Source: GCA-2687025 sp964473525
Lineage (GTDB): Bacteria > Poribacteria > WGA-4E > GCA-2687025
Assembly: GCA_964473525.1 (NCBI GenBank)
Contig: CAYYPK010000011.1
Location: 62,001-126,000 of the forward strand
Length of the DNA stretch: 64,000 nucleotides
Direction of reading: 5' to 3'
Positions 52,799-61,980 of this stretch are shown piece after piece. Position 1 is the first letter of the stretch; each line of letters begins with the position of its first letter. Both the position numbers and the translations under genes were made by a program. A model generated the notes under the pieces. It saw nothing but the letters and a program-made list of their open reading frames with translations, was not told the DNA's origin and searched no databases.

Positions 52799-53959
52799 GT
52801 GGCAGACTGGCGACTGAGCGACAACCCCGTCCTGGCAGACCTGCAACGCGCGGTCGCCATTGAGAGCATCAATCCCTCGCTGCCGGGTGGGGAGCGCGGC
52901 GAAGCTGGCATGGTGGCGTTCACCGAGGAGTTCTTCGCGGAGTGCGGCATCCCCACCGAGACCGAGGAGGTGCTGCCCGGCCGATGCAACATCGTCGCGA
53001 CGCTCCCCGGGCAAGACACGACGCGTACGCTGCTCTTCGAGAGCCACATGGACACGGCGTCCACCGAAGGCATGACGATCGACCCGTTCGCGCCGCGTAT
53101 CGAGAACGGCCTCCTGTACGGCAGGGGTTCGTGCGACACGAAGGCGGGCGGTGTCGCCATGATGCACGCCATGCGACGGTTCGCCGAGGCGAGCGAGAAG
53201 CCTTCATGTACGGTGCAGTTCGCCGGCGCGATGGACGAGGAGCACACGTTCACGGGCGCGCTGGCGCTGGCCAGGGACACGACAGCCGACGCGGTCGTGG
53301 TGTCCGAGCCGACGGATCTGGCTGTCATCCGCGCCCACAACGGCCTCGCGCGTTTCCGCATTCACGTCACGGGCGTGGCGGCGCACAGCTCCAAGCCGGA
53401 ATTGGGTGTCAACGCCATCAGCAAGATGGCGCGGATCGTCGCTGCTATCGAGGACGAGATCGAGACCTCCTACGCGTCGCGTAGCCATCCACTGACGGGC
53501 CACCCTCGCCTCAACATCGGCGTGATTCAGGGCGGCGTGCAGATCAACTTCGTGCCCGACCACTGCGTGATCGAAGTCGACCGGCGGGTGATCCCCGGGG
53601 AGGATCCCCTGGAGACCGTGCAGCCGTTCCGCGACCTCTTGGCCAGGCTTGCGAGCGCGGACCCGGAACTGGACGCGCAAATCGAGGATCCGTTCCTGCT
53701 CGACACCTCCATGGAGACCGCGGAGGGCGCGGACATCATCAGAGTCGCTCGGGCAGCGTGTCAGGCTACGGTGGGCTCCTCCACCGTCGACGGCGTGCCG
53801 TACGGCACAGACGCGAGCAAGTTCTCGGCCATCGGCATCCCAGCGATCGTCCTTGGGCCAGGCAGCATCGATCAGGCGCACGCAGCCGTCGAATGGGTCG
53901 ACTGTCAGCAGGTGCTGGACGTGACCGACATCTACCACGAGATCATGCGCACGTTCTGA
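52799..53959 (+). CDS. M20 family metallopeptidase (ArgE/DapE/carboxypeptidase type)
   Basis: A 386-residue zinc hydrolase with a GTG start and GGAG 7 bases upstream. LLFESHMDTASTEGM contains the first zinc His, GRGSCDTKAGGVAMMHAMRR the bridging Asp, and GAMDEEHTFTGALALA the catalytic Glu and metal-ligand Glu. GLARFRIHVTGVAAHSSKPE begins the dimerisation domain and PSASKFSAIGIP-like text near the end (PYGTDASKFSAIGIPAIVLG) the last metal site. Members cleave N-acyl amino acids or dipeptides; ArgE and DapE cannot be told apart here. The longer frame from 52742 is not needed. Confidence 0.88.
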   Translation: MADWRLSDNPVLADLQRAVAIESINPSLPGGERGEAGMVAFTEEFFAECGIPTETEEVLPGRCNIVATLPGQDTTRTLLFESHMDTASTEGMTIDPFAPRIENGLLYGRGSCDTKAGGVAMMHAMRRFAEASEKPSCTVQFAGAMDEEHTFTGALALARDTTADAVVVSEPTDLAVIRAHNGLARFRIHVTGVAAHSSKPELGVNAISKMARIVAAIEDEIETSYASRSHPLTGHPRLNIGVIQGGVQINFVPDHCVIEVDRRVIPGEDPLETVQPFRDLLARLASADPELDAQIEDPFLLDTSMETAEGADIIRVARAACQATVGSSTVDGVPYGTDASKFSAIGIPAIVLGPGSIDQAHAAVEWVDCQQVLDVTDIYHEIMRTF

Positions 53960-53983
53960 GTCCGGCAGCTACGCGCTCTCGAG

Positions 53984-55804
53984 CTACCGTCCCGCTATTA
54001 CATCGGACAGGACGGCCGCGGACAGCTCGGAACGCCTCGCTTGCGTGATGCTCATGTAGCCGATGAGCATCTCGTCGAAGCTCTGCTCGCCCCACGTGAC
54101 GTCGATTGTCGGGTCGGGGTTGAATTTGTTGCGCGCCGAGTTGTCGAACACGGCGTGGCACACGACCCTCGTGCCGGCGGGCAACACCTTGGGCTCCGCC
54201 AGCAGGTACGACCGTTGCCAGTTGAAGCTGTAGTTCGGGGTGGAGAGCAACGTCTCGACCTCGCCGTTGGGATAGTGCGCCTCGTAGACGAAGCTCTTCC
54301 CACGGAAGTGCATGTGCGGGAACATGCCGTGCAGCGTCGTCTCGACCTCGAACACCTTCTCGGCGGACGCCTCGTACGAGCCGTCGCCGGCCGGGAGTTC
54401 TATGTCGCCGTTCACCGGCCCCGTCATGAGGTACTCGGTGTCTGGCGTCGCCTCGGACAGATAGATCCCGAGGCGGCTTTCGTCGACTTCTGGGCGTCCG
54501 GTCGACGTGTAGTGCAATTGCACGATGAGCTTCGAGCCAGCAGGCAGCACGCGCCCGGCGCCGCCGGGGAACGCGTCTGCTCCCGCGCCCGGCGCGTAGG
54601 CCGCGAAGATGCCGTCTAGCCAGCGATTCTCGGCTTCCCACGGAGCCGCGTACCCCTCGGGGTAGTCGATGCTGACGAGCACGTGGTGGTTCGCGGCGTA
54701 GCTGCCGGGCAGTATCTGCACGGCTCGCACCCACACGTCGCGGTCGACGGGAGCGTCGAGTTCGAGGTACCGGTAGTCGATAATGCCCGTGGCCGGGATC
54801 TCCTGGCGGCCGATGTCCACGACGTAGTCGGGCTCGCCCAGCTCCCAGGTCGGCGCTACGTGCGCAGCTTCCGCGAGGATGTCCGCGCCGTCGCCACGCG
54901 GGGCCCCGGCATCGACCCACCGGACGATTGCCGCGTACTCGTCGGTCGTTAGCGAAATGTCGTTCGAGAACGTCCCTATGTGCGGATCGGCGTGCCACGG
55001 AGGCATGCGCCTCGTGCGCACCACTTCGCGGGTCATCGCCGCCCACCCGCGCGCGTCCTCGTAGTTCTCGATGGCGAACGGCCCGATGCCTCCCTGCACA
55101 TGGCATGTCACGCACCGCTTCTGGAGGATCTCGGCGACCTGGCCGGTGTACGTCGGAGCGTCGCCATCCGCCGCGAGAGATACCAGGCACCCGCGCGCTG
55201 GCACACTGGCCACTCGGGGCGTGGCCCCGCCAACCACCGACGCGAGAGCGTCCGCCAGGTACGTGTCGGAGGCCTCCACCTTCTGCGCCTCGTAGTCCAG
55301 GCGGTCGTCGATGGGGCCACGGTAAGCGACGTCCCAGCGGCCCGGCCGAATGACGAACGCCTCCGCGGTACGCTCGACACCGAGCGCCTTTGCCACCAGT
55401 TGCGTGTCGTCCACGAGGACCGGGTAGTCGATGCTGAACGCAGCCGCCTCGTCGGCGACGGACGCGCGGTCGTCTTGCAGGTTGGCATTCAGCATCATGA
55501 ATACCACCCCGCGCGGCTCGTACTCCGCGCGCAGCGCATCCAAGGCGGTGACCCCGTTGCGCACGATGGGGCAGCCGTTCCCCTGCACGTAGAGCACCAC
55601 GGCCGCCGCGTCGGAGTAGTAGTGGAGGCTGTGGAAGTCGCCGCGCTGGTCGTACAGGCCGAAGTCGTCGACCATCTGCGCTCCTCGCGCGTCGGTGGCG
55701 GCGCCCGAACTCGGGGCGGGCTTCGAGCCGCACGCGGCGATGAGAGCCGCGAGCGCCAGGACGCAGGCGCCGCGCGCCGTTCCGACCAGACGTAGTACGT
55801 GCAA
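53984..55804 (-). CDS. Lipoprotein fusing redoxin, cytochrome c and copper monooxygenase-like domains
   Basis: A 606-residue exported protein with lipobox LIAAC at Cys25. Residues 45-200 form a redoxin domain with the reactive segment VQGNGCPIVRNG (Cys78) but no second cysteine close by. CVTCH at 231-235 is a heme c attachment motif, followed by RRMPPWHADP with a likely axial ligand region. Residues 350-590 resemble the copper type II ascorbate-dependent monooxygenase fold, with NHH at 372-374, HYTS at 431 and HMHFRGKSF at 497-505 as probable copper ligands. Similar fusions occur in Planctomycetes and relatives. It probably acts in the periplasm on an unknown substrate. Confidence 0.8.
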   Translation of the reverse strand: MHVLRLVGTARGACVLALAALIAACGSKPAPSSGAATDARGAQMVDDFGLYDQRGDFHSLHYYSDAAAVVLYVQGNGCPIVRNGVTALDALRAEYEPRGVVFMMLNANLQDDRASVADEAAAFSIDYPVLVDDTQLVAKALGVERTAEAFVIRPGRWDVAYRGPIDDRLDYEAQKVEASDTYLADALASVVGGATPRVASVPARGCLVSLAADGDAPTYTGQVAEILQKRCVTCHVQGGIGPFAIENYEDARGWAAMTREVVRTRRMPPWHADPHIGTFSNDISLTTDEYAAIVRWVDAGAPRGDGADILAEAAHVAPTWELGEPDYVVDIGRQEIPATGIIDYRYLELDAPVDRDVWVRAVQILPGSYAANHHVLVSIDYPEGYAAPWEAENRWLDGIFAAYAPGAGADAFPGGAGRVLPAGSKLIVQLHYTSTGRPEVDESRLGIYLSEATPDTEYLMTGPVNGDIELPAGDGSYEASAEKVFEVETTLHGMFPHMHFRGKSFVYEAHYPNGEVETLLSTPNYSFNWQRSYLLAEPKVLPAGTRVVCHAVFDNSARNKFNPDPTIDVTWGEQSFDEMLIGYMSITQARRSELSAAVLSDVIAGR

Positions 55805-55837
55805 GAGCGTGTCCTTTCCCGTCGGAGCTCGATGCCC

Positions 55838-57271
55838 CTAGCGTATCCTGAACGCCAACGCCGTTGGCGTGGGCGGCGCGCCGACCAGCTTGATGTGCAG
55901 GCCGTCGGCGTCGCGGGTCCACTCGACCGCCTGAGTCGACCCGAGCAGCTCCACGCTGTGGATGGCGTGCAGGCTGTTTACGGACTTCTCGGCAAGCGCC
56001 TTGATGCTCAATGAGCCGTCGTCAGGCGACCCCATGGCGATGGCGTACAGCGTGTCGCCCTTGCGCGTGAACCGCACGTCCTGGGCCGTGAAGCCATCGC
56101 GCTTCGTGTCGTTGAACGACCCACCCACGACCTCGGTTGGCCCTTCGCCGGAGATCTTCCACGGCCGCGTGTCGTAGATCGCCTCGCCGTTGACCGTGAG
56201 CCACGCTCCGATGTCCCGCAGCATCTGCTGCTCGTGCTCGGGTATGGTCCCGTCCGCGCGTGGCCCGATGTTGAGCAGCATCGCACCGTTCTTGCTGACG
56301 ATGTCGATGAGGTCGCCGATAATCGCGTCGGCGGTCTTGTAGTCGTGGTTGTCGATGTAACCCCACGAGTTCTTGGACACCGACGTGTCCGTCTGCCAGA
56401 AGACCGGGTTCATGTCCGACAGCTGCCCTCGTTCGACATCGAACACCGCCGTGCCCGGCGCGAACGCCTGGTGCTTGTAGTTGATAGCGACGCCTTCACC
56501 CCACTCAGCCGCTCGGTTGTAGTAGTAGGCGGCGAAGCGTCGGATGTAGGGCGCCCAGAACGCCTCCTCGATCCACCAGTCGAACCAGAACACGCTGGGG
56601 CGGTACTTGTCGACGATCTCACAAGACCGCGCCAGCCAGTCGTCCATGAATTCCGCTGTTGGCACGCTGTCCTTCGGCTGCGCCGGCCCGTAGAGGCCGC
56701 GCCAGCGGTCGTCCTGCACGTCCGAGTCGAACTTGCGCCCGCCGTCGTAGAACCACCAGTTCTCGGCGCGGTGGGACGACGCGCAGAACACCATGTCACG
56801 CTCGCGCACGGCCTTCGCCAGCTCGCCTATGGTGTCGCGCCGCGGACCCATCTTGACCGCGCTCCACTCCGTGTAGTCCGAGTCGTACATCGGGAACCCG
56901 TCGTGGTGCTCGGCCACGGGCATGACGAAGCGGGCGCCCGCTTCGACGAACAGATCCGCCCACGCCGCGGGATCGTACCTCGACGCGGTCAAGCCCGGGA
57001 TGAGATCCTTGTAGCCGAACTCCGACTGCGGCCCGAACGCCTCGACGTGGTGGCCAAACACGCTGTCCTCTTCGAGGTACATGCGGCGGGCGTACCACTC
57101 GTTGCCGAAGCCCGGAGCTGAGTAGACGCCCCAGTGGCTGAATATCCCGAACTTCGCGCCCTGGTACCACCGCGGGATGACGTAGTCCTCGAGCGACTCC
57201 CAGGTCGGGTCGAACGGCCCGGCGGCGACTGTTTGGTCGATGCTCGTCATTGCTGCGCCAACGTCACGCAT
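55838..57271 (-). CDS. Alpha-L-fucosidase (GH29)
   Basis: A 477-residue glycoside hydrolase. WYQGAKFGIFSHWGVYSAPG is the GH29 N-terminal signature, GARFVMPVAEHHDGFPMYDS the substrate-binding HHDGF segment, and YRPSVFWFDWWIEEAF contains the expected nucleophile Asp. KNGAMLLNIGPRADGTIPEH is a late family motif, followed by a small beta C-terminal domain. It removes terminal fucose from glycans. No signal peptide is obvious. Starts at 57271 and 57250 (MTSIDQTV) are both possible; neither has a clear ribosome site. It fits a lifestyle of degrading fucosylated polysaccharide or host glycan. Confidence 0.9.
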   Translation of the reverse strand: MRDVGAAMTSIDQTVAAGPFDPTWESLEDYVIPRWYQGAKFGIFSHWGVYSAPGFGNEWYARRMYLEEDSVFGHHVEAFGPQSEFGYKDLIPGLTASRYDPAAWADLFVEAGARFVMPVAEHHDGFPMYDSDYTEWSAVKMGPRRDTIGELAKAVRERDMVFCASSHRAENWWFYDGGRKFDSDVQDDRWRGLYGPAQPKDSVPTAEFMDDWLARSCEIVDKYRPSVFWFDWWIEEAFWAPYIRRFAAYYYNRAAEWGEGVAINYKHQAFAPGTAVFDVERGQLSDMNPVFWQTDTSVSKNSWGYIDNHDYKTADAIIGDLIDIVSKNGAMLLNIGPRADGTIPEHEQQMLRDIGAWLTVNGEAIYDTRPWKISGEGPTEVVGGSFNDTKRDGFTAQDVRFTRKGDTLYAIAMGSPDDGSLSIKALAEKSVNSLHAIHSVELLGSTQAVEWTRDADGLHIKLVGAPPTPTALAFRIR

Positions 57272-57680
57272 GCGGGCCGAGGCCTCCAGCGGCTTCCGGG
57301 CGGGTGTCTGGGTGTTCTCTCAGGTTATCCCCGCGCGACGAGTCTCGGCAAGGCGGGCAGGCGAGCTCACCAAGGTGGCGCGCCATGCGTGGACGCGGGG
57401 TGGAGTGCCGGTCGGGGCGCGGTCATGCGGCCCCAGCGCCTGCGTCGGCCAACGCTGGCCACCAGGCCGCCCCGAACCCAGTGGCGCCCTGATGCGCGGC
57501 GGTCTGCGCGCACGCCTGAACAAACGCGTGCGAGGCGCGTTTAGAGTCCTGTGGACCGTATTGCAGGCGACGGCCCGCCCGTCTGCTGGCGTTGACGCGA
57601 CAGCGCTCCCGACCTACACTTGCTGCAACTGAAGCCCGCGCTGGGCGCCTTATATCGAGAAAGTAATGGAGGGTGTGTCA
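57272..57680. other. Divergent intergenic region before the giant secreted protein
   Basis: About 400 bases without a gene I can support. The frames here are Arg/Gly-rich shadows. Just before the next gene the sequence CTTATATCGAG near 57649-57658 is AT-rich but has no well-spaced -35. GGAGGG at 57668-57673 is the ribosome site of the next gene. Confidence 0.4.
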
Positions 57681-60600
57681 ATGGCCACCGGGAAGCGCGT
57701 AGCTCTGTCCGCAGGCCTGCTGATCGCGCTGGCGGTCGGGGCAGCCAACGCAACGACGATTCACGGCCTCGGATTCGACACGCCACTGCTGGCGGACCTC
57801 GCCGATAGGTCAGCGGACTCCGTGGCCTCCGAGCTCCCCGTCAGTGATGGCGACAAGGCGCTCGTGGCCGAGGCGATACGGGTGGTTCTGCTTGACTCCT
57901 TCCTTCCCGGCGGACCCACCGATCCCACCCAGCTCTTTGACAACGGCTTCAACGACATCACGGCTGACAACTACGGCAACCCTCTGTCCATCGCGCGCGG
58001 CGACTTCAACACGAGCCTGGGCGTCGTAGGACCGTACGTGGACCGCGTCCTGGGCTCGCCGCGACTGGAGCTGTTGGTAGAGACAGAGTCGCTCAGCGAT
58101 GGCTACGTCGAAGCGTGGCTGTACACGTCCGAGGAGTACGAAGGCGAGTATGTCGAGTTCCATGCCGTCGGCTCCGAGGTCACGAGCTCCATCTGGGTGG
58201 AGTTCATGTTCGATGGGTACGCGCCCGAGGGGTGGCTCGAGAACATCATCGGCGACACGGGCCCAGTGCCGGGCATATCTGACGTGACCCTGTACTACGC
58301 GGAGGCCGAGTCGGCGTCCGACGACATTTCCACACTGAGCTTCACGTCGGTGGCGCTGGAGCCGCTGGAGTCGGACATCTGGATAGGGGCCGCGAGCGTC
58401 ACGCCCGGTACCCAGATCATCTACTACTACGACGTCACCCTTGACACCGCCGCTGTGACCCCAGAGGGATCCACCCTCTCGGGCATCCGTCTGCCAGACC
58501 CAAGGAACATGCAGTGGGTGGACCGCGGCGCTCTCGACAGGTTGGCGGCCGCCGGGTTGGGCTTCGGATCGCCGGGCGACACGACCTACTTCGACCCTTC
58601 GGGCGCCGACATCGGAGAGCGGTTCGCGTCGATCGCGGCACGCGAGCTCCTCGGCGAGGGGGATCTGGGCCTCGCGTCGACCTTCGCGGCTCCGGCGCCG
58701 GCGTCGGGCCAGCTCTGGAGCCTGTCGTTCACGGAGGATCTCTACTACGACTTCTTTGATGACGACTATGAACTGGTCGTTGAGGTGTACGACGGCGACT
58801 CGATCGTCGACTACACGGACCCCGTGTCCATCATGACGCGGTACGAGCCGGACGCGACGATGAACCTCGCGACGGCGGCATTGACGCTCCTGGACAACGA
58901 ACTGTTCACCGTGAGCCCCAGCTTCAAGCTGTACGGTTCGATGGACGGTGGCGGCGCGCCGCTCACGGGCGCGGACGGCGCGAGCGTGTACATCTACGGC
59001 GAGGACGGGTCGGAAGTCTTCGTCGAGCCCGACGAGGAGGGCCTGTTCGAGGTCACGCTGCTTGAGGGTTCGTATCTCGCGGTGGGCTCCGCGGACGGCT
59101 ATGACGATGACTCCGTGGGCTTCGACCTGTTCGTCGGCAGCGACGTGCCGTCGTTGGACTTCGTGCTGGGTGGCGTGCTCGACTTCTCCCCGGCGCACCA
59201 CGAGGTGGTGCAGGGGGACACAGAGCTCATCGGCAGCGCCGGTGACGTCACGGGAGGCGTCGCTCCGTACACGTACACCGTCACTGGTGGCAGCGCGGCG
59301 TTCTGGCTCAGCGTCGACAGCGAAACAGGCGACCTGGTGTTCGCCGACGGCGTAACGGAGGTTCCGGCCGCCAGCTACTACGAGCTGGATGTCGACGTCA
59401 CGGACGCGGACGAGACCGCCGTGTCTGGCACGGTGACCGTGGATATCGTGGACGCCCCTGACTCGACGTTGGAGGCGGACTTCGAGAGCTTCTACCTGAC
59501 CGAAGGGGCTCCTACGGTGGCGGGCGTGTTGGCGAGTGCCTACGGCGGCGTTGAGCCGTACGCCTATGCCGTCACCGGTGGGACAGCGTCCTCGTGGCTA
59601 GATGTAGACCCAACCACGGGAGATCTCGTGTTTGCCGATGGCGTGTCGTACGTCCCGGCTCCGGGCATCTACGACCTGACCGTCGAGGCAACCGACAGCG
59701 CTGAGCTGCCGGAGATGCACCCCGGCGCGGTGGAGGGCACGGTAACGGTCGAGGTGTCCGCGGTGTCCATCGACTGGATCCAGCTCAGCACTGGGTCGCA
59801 CAAGGTCTGGCAGACCGACCTGGACGCTGGCGATGTCATCGTCATCCTCAACCTGGTCGGCGACGCGGAATCGCTCGCGGACGTGTCGCTCGTGGGACCG
59901 GATCACACTATCGTCCTCGCGCCGGAACCTTCTGGGGACGCGGCGTTCGTCTACCTGTCGGCCGATGACATCGTCTCGGCGACGACGCTGGAACCCGCAT
60001 ACGGGCGATACGCGATCTTCTACACGCCGAACGGCGGGTCCGAGCGCACGACGACGCAGTTCCTGAACATCGTGCAGACGCCGGAGCAGGGCTGGCAGGG
60101 AGAGCTCTGGGTTGACGACGGGCTGGAGGGCTACGCGCACATCGACTTTGGCGCGGCTGTCAACGCGTCGACGACGTACGACCCCGTCGAGGATGTCGTG
60201 GCGCCGCCATCACCCGACCCCGAGGCCGACGTCAGCATGGTTCTTAACCGAGACGGCATCGACCTGAGCCGGGACATCGTCGCCACCGAGGAGGGGGCGC
60301 CGCTGGTATGGTACTTTGACGTCACCCTTCCCCACGGCGACGGGTCGCTCGACTGGTGGTTCGACGACGCCGACCAATACTACGACACCACCGTGCTGGA
60401 GAACCTGGACACCGGCGAGAGCTTCGACCTGTACTCCGGCGACCCCGTGACGGTTGTCGCCGGTACGCACTCGTTCATGTTGACCTTCGACCGGTCACCT
60501 TACCAGAAGCAGTGGCTCGAGCTCGCGCCTTCATGGAGCCTCATGTCGTTGCCTGGACCTGCCGTTGAGGGGAACTTCGACGCGCTCGCGGCGGGCTTCG

Positions 60601-61754
60601 ACGTGGACACGATCTACGCGTGGGATCCAGCGGCGGGCTATGACGGGCCGATCGTCGGCAGCGATCCGCTAGAGCACGTGACACGCGGGTACTTCGTCCA
60701 CCGCGACGGTGGCCTTGATTGGGCGGGCGGCGAAATCAGCGTCGATCTCGACGATCCCACGGCGGTGCAGGCGGACATCCCGGTCGCCACTGGATGGAAC
60801 ATCGTGGGCGTAGTGGACGGCGGGATCGATGTTGGGTCCATCAGCTCCACCCTCAACACCGTCTTTGCCTACGACGTGTACAACCAGAGCAACCCGTACG
60901 CCGCAGGCCCGATGGCATCGGGAGACCTGCTGTACCCGTACCAGGGCGTGTGGGTGTTCAACCCCGACGCTGACTACATCGCGTCCGTGACGCAGCTGCG
61001 GTACCGCTCCGGTTCAGCCGGGAGCCCGGCTGCGGAGCCACAGCGGCGGCCGTTGCTCGACTGGACAGTGTCGCTCAGCCTCGATACCGCCGATGGCCAG
61101 GCGCGACGCGTGGAGATCGGTGGCGCGGAACTCGCCGACAAGAGCTACGACGCTCTCGACATCGTGACGCCGCCTCCGCCCGCGTCGGCGACGTACGCGG
61201 AATTCTACGCGAACGTCGACCACATCGCGGGGAGGCTCGCGCGCAGCATACAGCCCGCCGGCAGGGACGGCGGCGAGTGGGAGCTCACCGCGCGACTCGC
61301 GGGTGACGGCGTCATTCGTTGGGACGGGGCAGAGCTGCCGCAGGGCTACCGCCTGACGCTTCACTCCGATGGCGCGCGGCACGACATGCTCAGGCGAGGC
61401 GAAGCAGTCTTGGGCGGCGGCAGACATGCGCTCCGCGTCACCCTCGAGTGGGTCGCGCCACGGCAGACGCGGCTATTGTCGAACTACCCCAACCCGTTCA
61501 ATCCCGAGACGTGGATTCCCTTCGAGCTGAGCGCGGCCTCCGATGTCACCGTCCGCATATACGACATCGGTGGCAAGGTCATGCGTCGGGTGGACCTCGG
61601 CTACCGGGACGCGGGCTACTACACGGGTCGCGCCGACGCCGCGTATTGGGACGGACGCAACGAGCTAGGCGAACGCGTCGCCAGTGGCGTCTACTTCTAC
61701 GAACTGCGCGCGGGAACAGAACGCAGCCTGCGTCGGATGGTGGTCCACAAGTAG
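57681..61754 (+). CDS. Giant secreted cell-surface protein with Ig-like repeats and C-terminal FlgD-like sorting domain
   Basis: A 1357-residue protein. A signal peptide (KRVALSAGLLIALAVGAANA) precedes an acidic, beta-rich region. Two related Ig- or cadherin-like repeats lie near residues 500-690 (GGVAPYTYTVTGG and GGVEPYAYAVTGG; TGDLVFADGV twice). The end carries LLSNYPNPFNPETWIPFELS, then VTVRIYDIGGKVMRRVDLGY and YWDGRNELGERVASGVYFYE, a FlgD-like Ig fold used as a C-terminal sorting or anchoring module in Poribacteria-, Latescibacteria- and FCB-type bacteria. ATG 57681 is preferred because GGAGGG lies 7 bases upstream; the ATG at 57666 lacks a site. Function: probably adhesion or polymer binding. 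Confidence 0.8.
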   Translation: MATGKRVALSAGLLIALAVGAANATTIHGLGFDTPLLADLADRSADSVASELPVSDGDKALVAEAIRVVLLDSFLPGGPTDPTQLFDNGFNDITADNYGNPLSIARGDFNTSLGVVGPYVDRVLGSPRLELLVETESLSDGYVEAWLYTSEEYEGEYVEFHAVGSEVTSSIWVEFMFDGYAPEGWLENIIGDTGPVPGISDVTLYYAEAESASDDISTLSFTSVALEPLESDIWIGAASVTPGTQIIYYYDVTLDTAAVTPEGSTLSGIRLPDPRNMQWVDRGALDRLAAAGLGFGSPGDTTYFDPSGADIGERFASIAARELLGEGDLGLASTFAAPAPASGQLWSLSFTEDLYYDFFDDDYELVVEVYDGDSIVDYTDPVSIMTRYEPDATMNLATAALTLLDNELFTVSPSFKLYGSMDGGGAPLTGADGASVYIYGEDGSEVFVEPDEEGLFEVTLLEGSYLAVGSADGYDDDSVGFDLFVGSDVPSLDFVLGGVLDFSPAHHEVVQGDTELIGSAGDVTGGVAPYTYTVTGGSAAFWLSVDSETGDLVFADGVTEVPAASYYELDVDVTDADETAVSGTVTVDIVDAPDSTLEADFESFYLTEGAPTVAGVLASAYGGVEPYAYAVTGGTASSWLDVDPTTGDLVFADGVSYVPAPGIYDLTVEATDSAELPEMHPGAVEGTVTVEVSAVSIDWIQLSTGSHKVWQTDLDAGDVIVILNLVGDAESLADVSLVGPDHTIVLAPEPSGDAAFVYLSADDIVSATTLEPAYGRYAIFYTPNGGSERTTTQFLNIVQTPEQGWQGELWVDDGLEGYAHIDFGAAVNASTTYDPVEDVVAPPSPDPEADVSMVLNRDGIDLSRDIVATEEGAPLVWYFDVTLPHGDGSLDWWFDDADQYYDTTVLENLDTGESFDLYSGDPVTVVAGTHSFMLTFDRSPYQKQWLELAPSWSLMSLPGPAVEGNFDALAAGFDVDTIYAWDPAAGYDGPIVGSDPLEHVTRGYFVHRDGGLDWAGGEISVDLDDPTAVQADIPVATGWNIVGVVDGGIDVGSISSTLNTVFAYDVYNQSNPYAAGPMASGDLLYPYQGVWVFNPDADYIASVTQLRYRSGSAGSPAAEPQRRPLLDWTVSLSLDTADGQARRVEIGGAELADKSYDALDIVTPPPPASATYAEFYANVDHIAGRLARSIQPAGRDGGEWELTARLAGDGVIRWDGAELPQGYRLTLHSDGARHDMLRRGEAVLGGGRHALRVTLEWVAPRQTRLLSNYPNPFNPETWIPFELSAASDVTVRIYDIGGKVMRRVDLGYRDAGYYTGRADAAYWDGRNELGERVASGVYFYELRAGTERSLRRMVVHK

Positions 61755-61980
61755 CGAGGCGATCGGCGCCGCATGCGTGGCGTCACAGTGTGAGACGACG
61801 GGTGGCGCGGCCGGTCGTCGATGGGGCGGGCCCGTCGACGCCGGAGCGATCTGGCCCACTGACCTGAACTCTCAGCCCCTCAGGACGTTTTACGCGTGAG
61901 CCGAGAGGGAGTCGCTTGCGATGGGCGACCCATCGGACATCCGCGGCAACTATATGTCCGCCTATCGTCGGGAGATTCGC

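Noticed and set aside
53943..55922. A 659-residue minus-strand frame overlapping the redoxin-cytochrome gene
   Set aside because: It is an Arg/Gly-rich shadow of the real lipoprotein, which has a lipobox, CxxCH and copper-ligand motifs.
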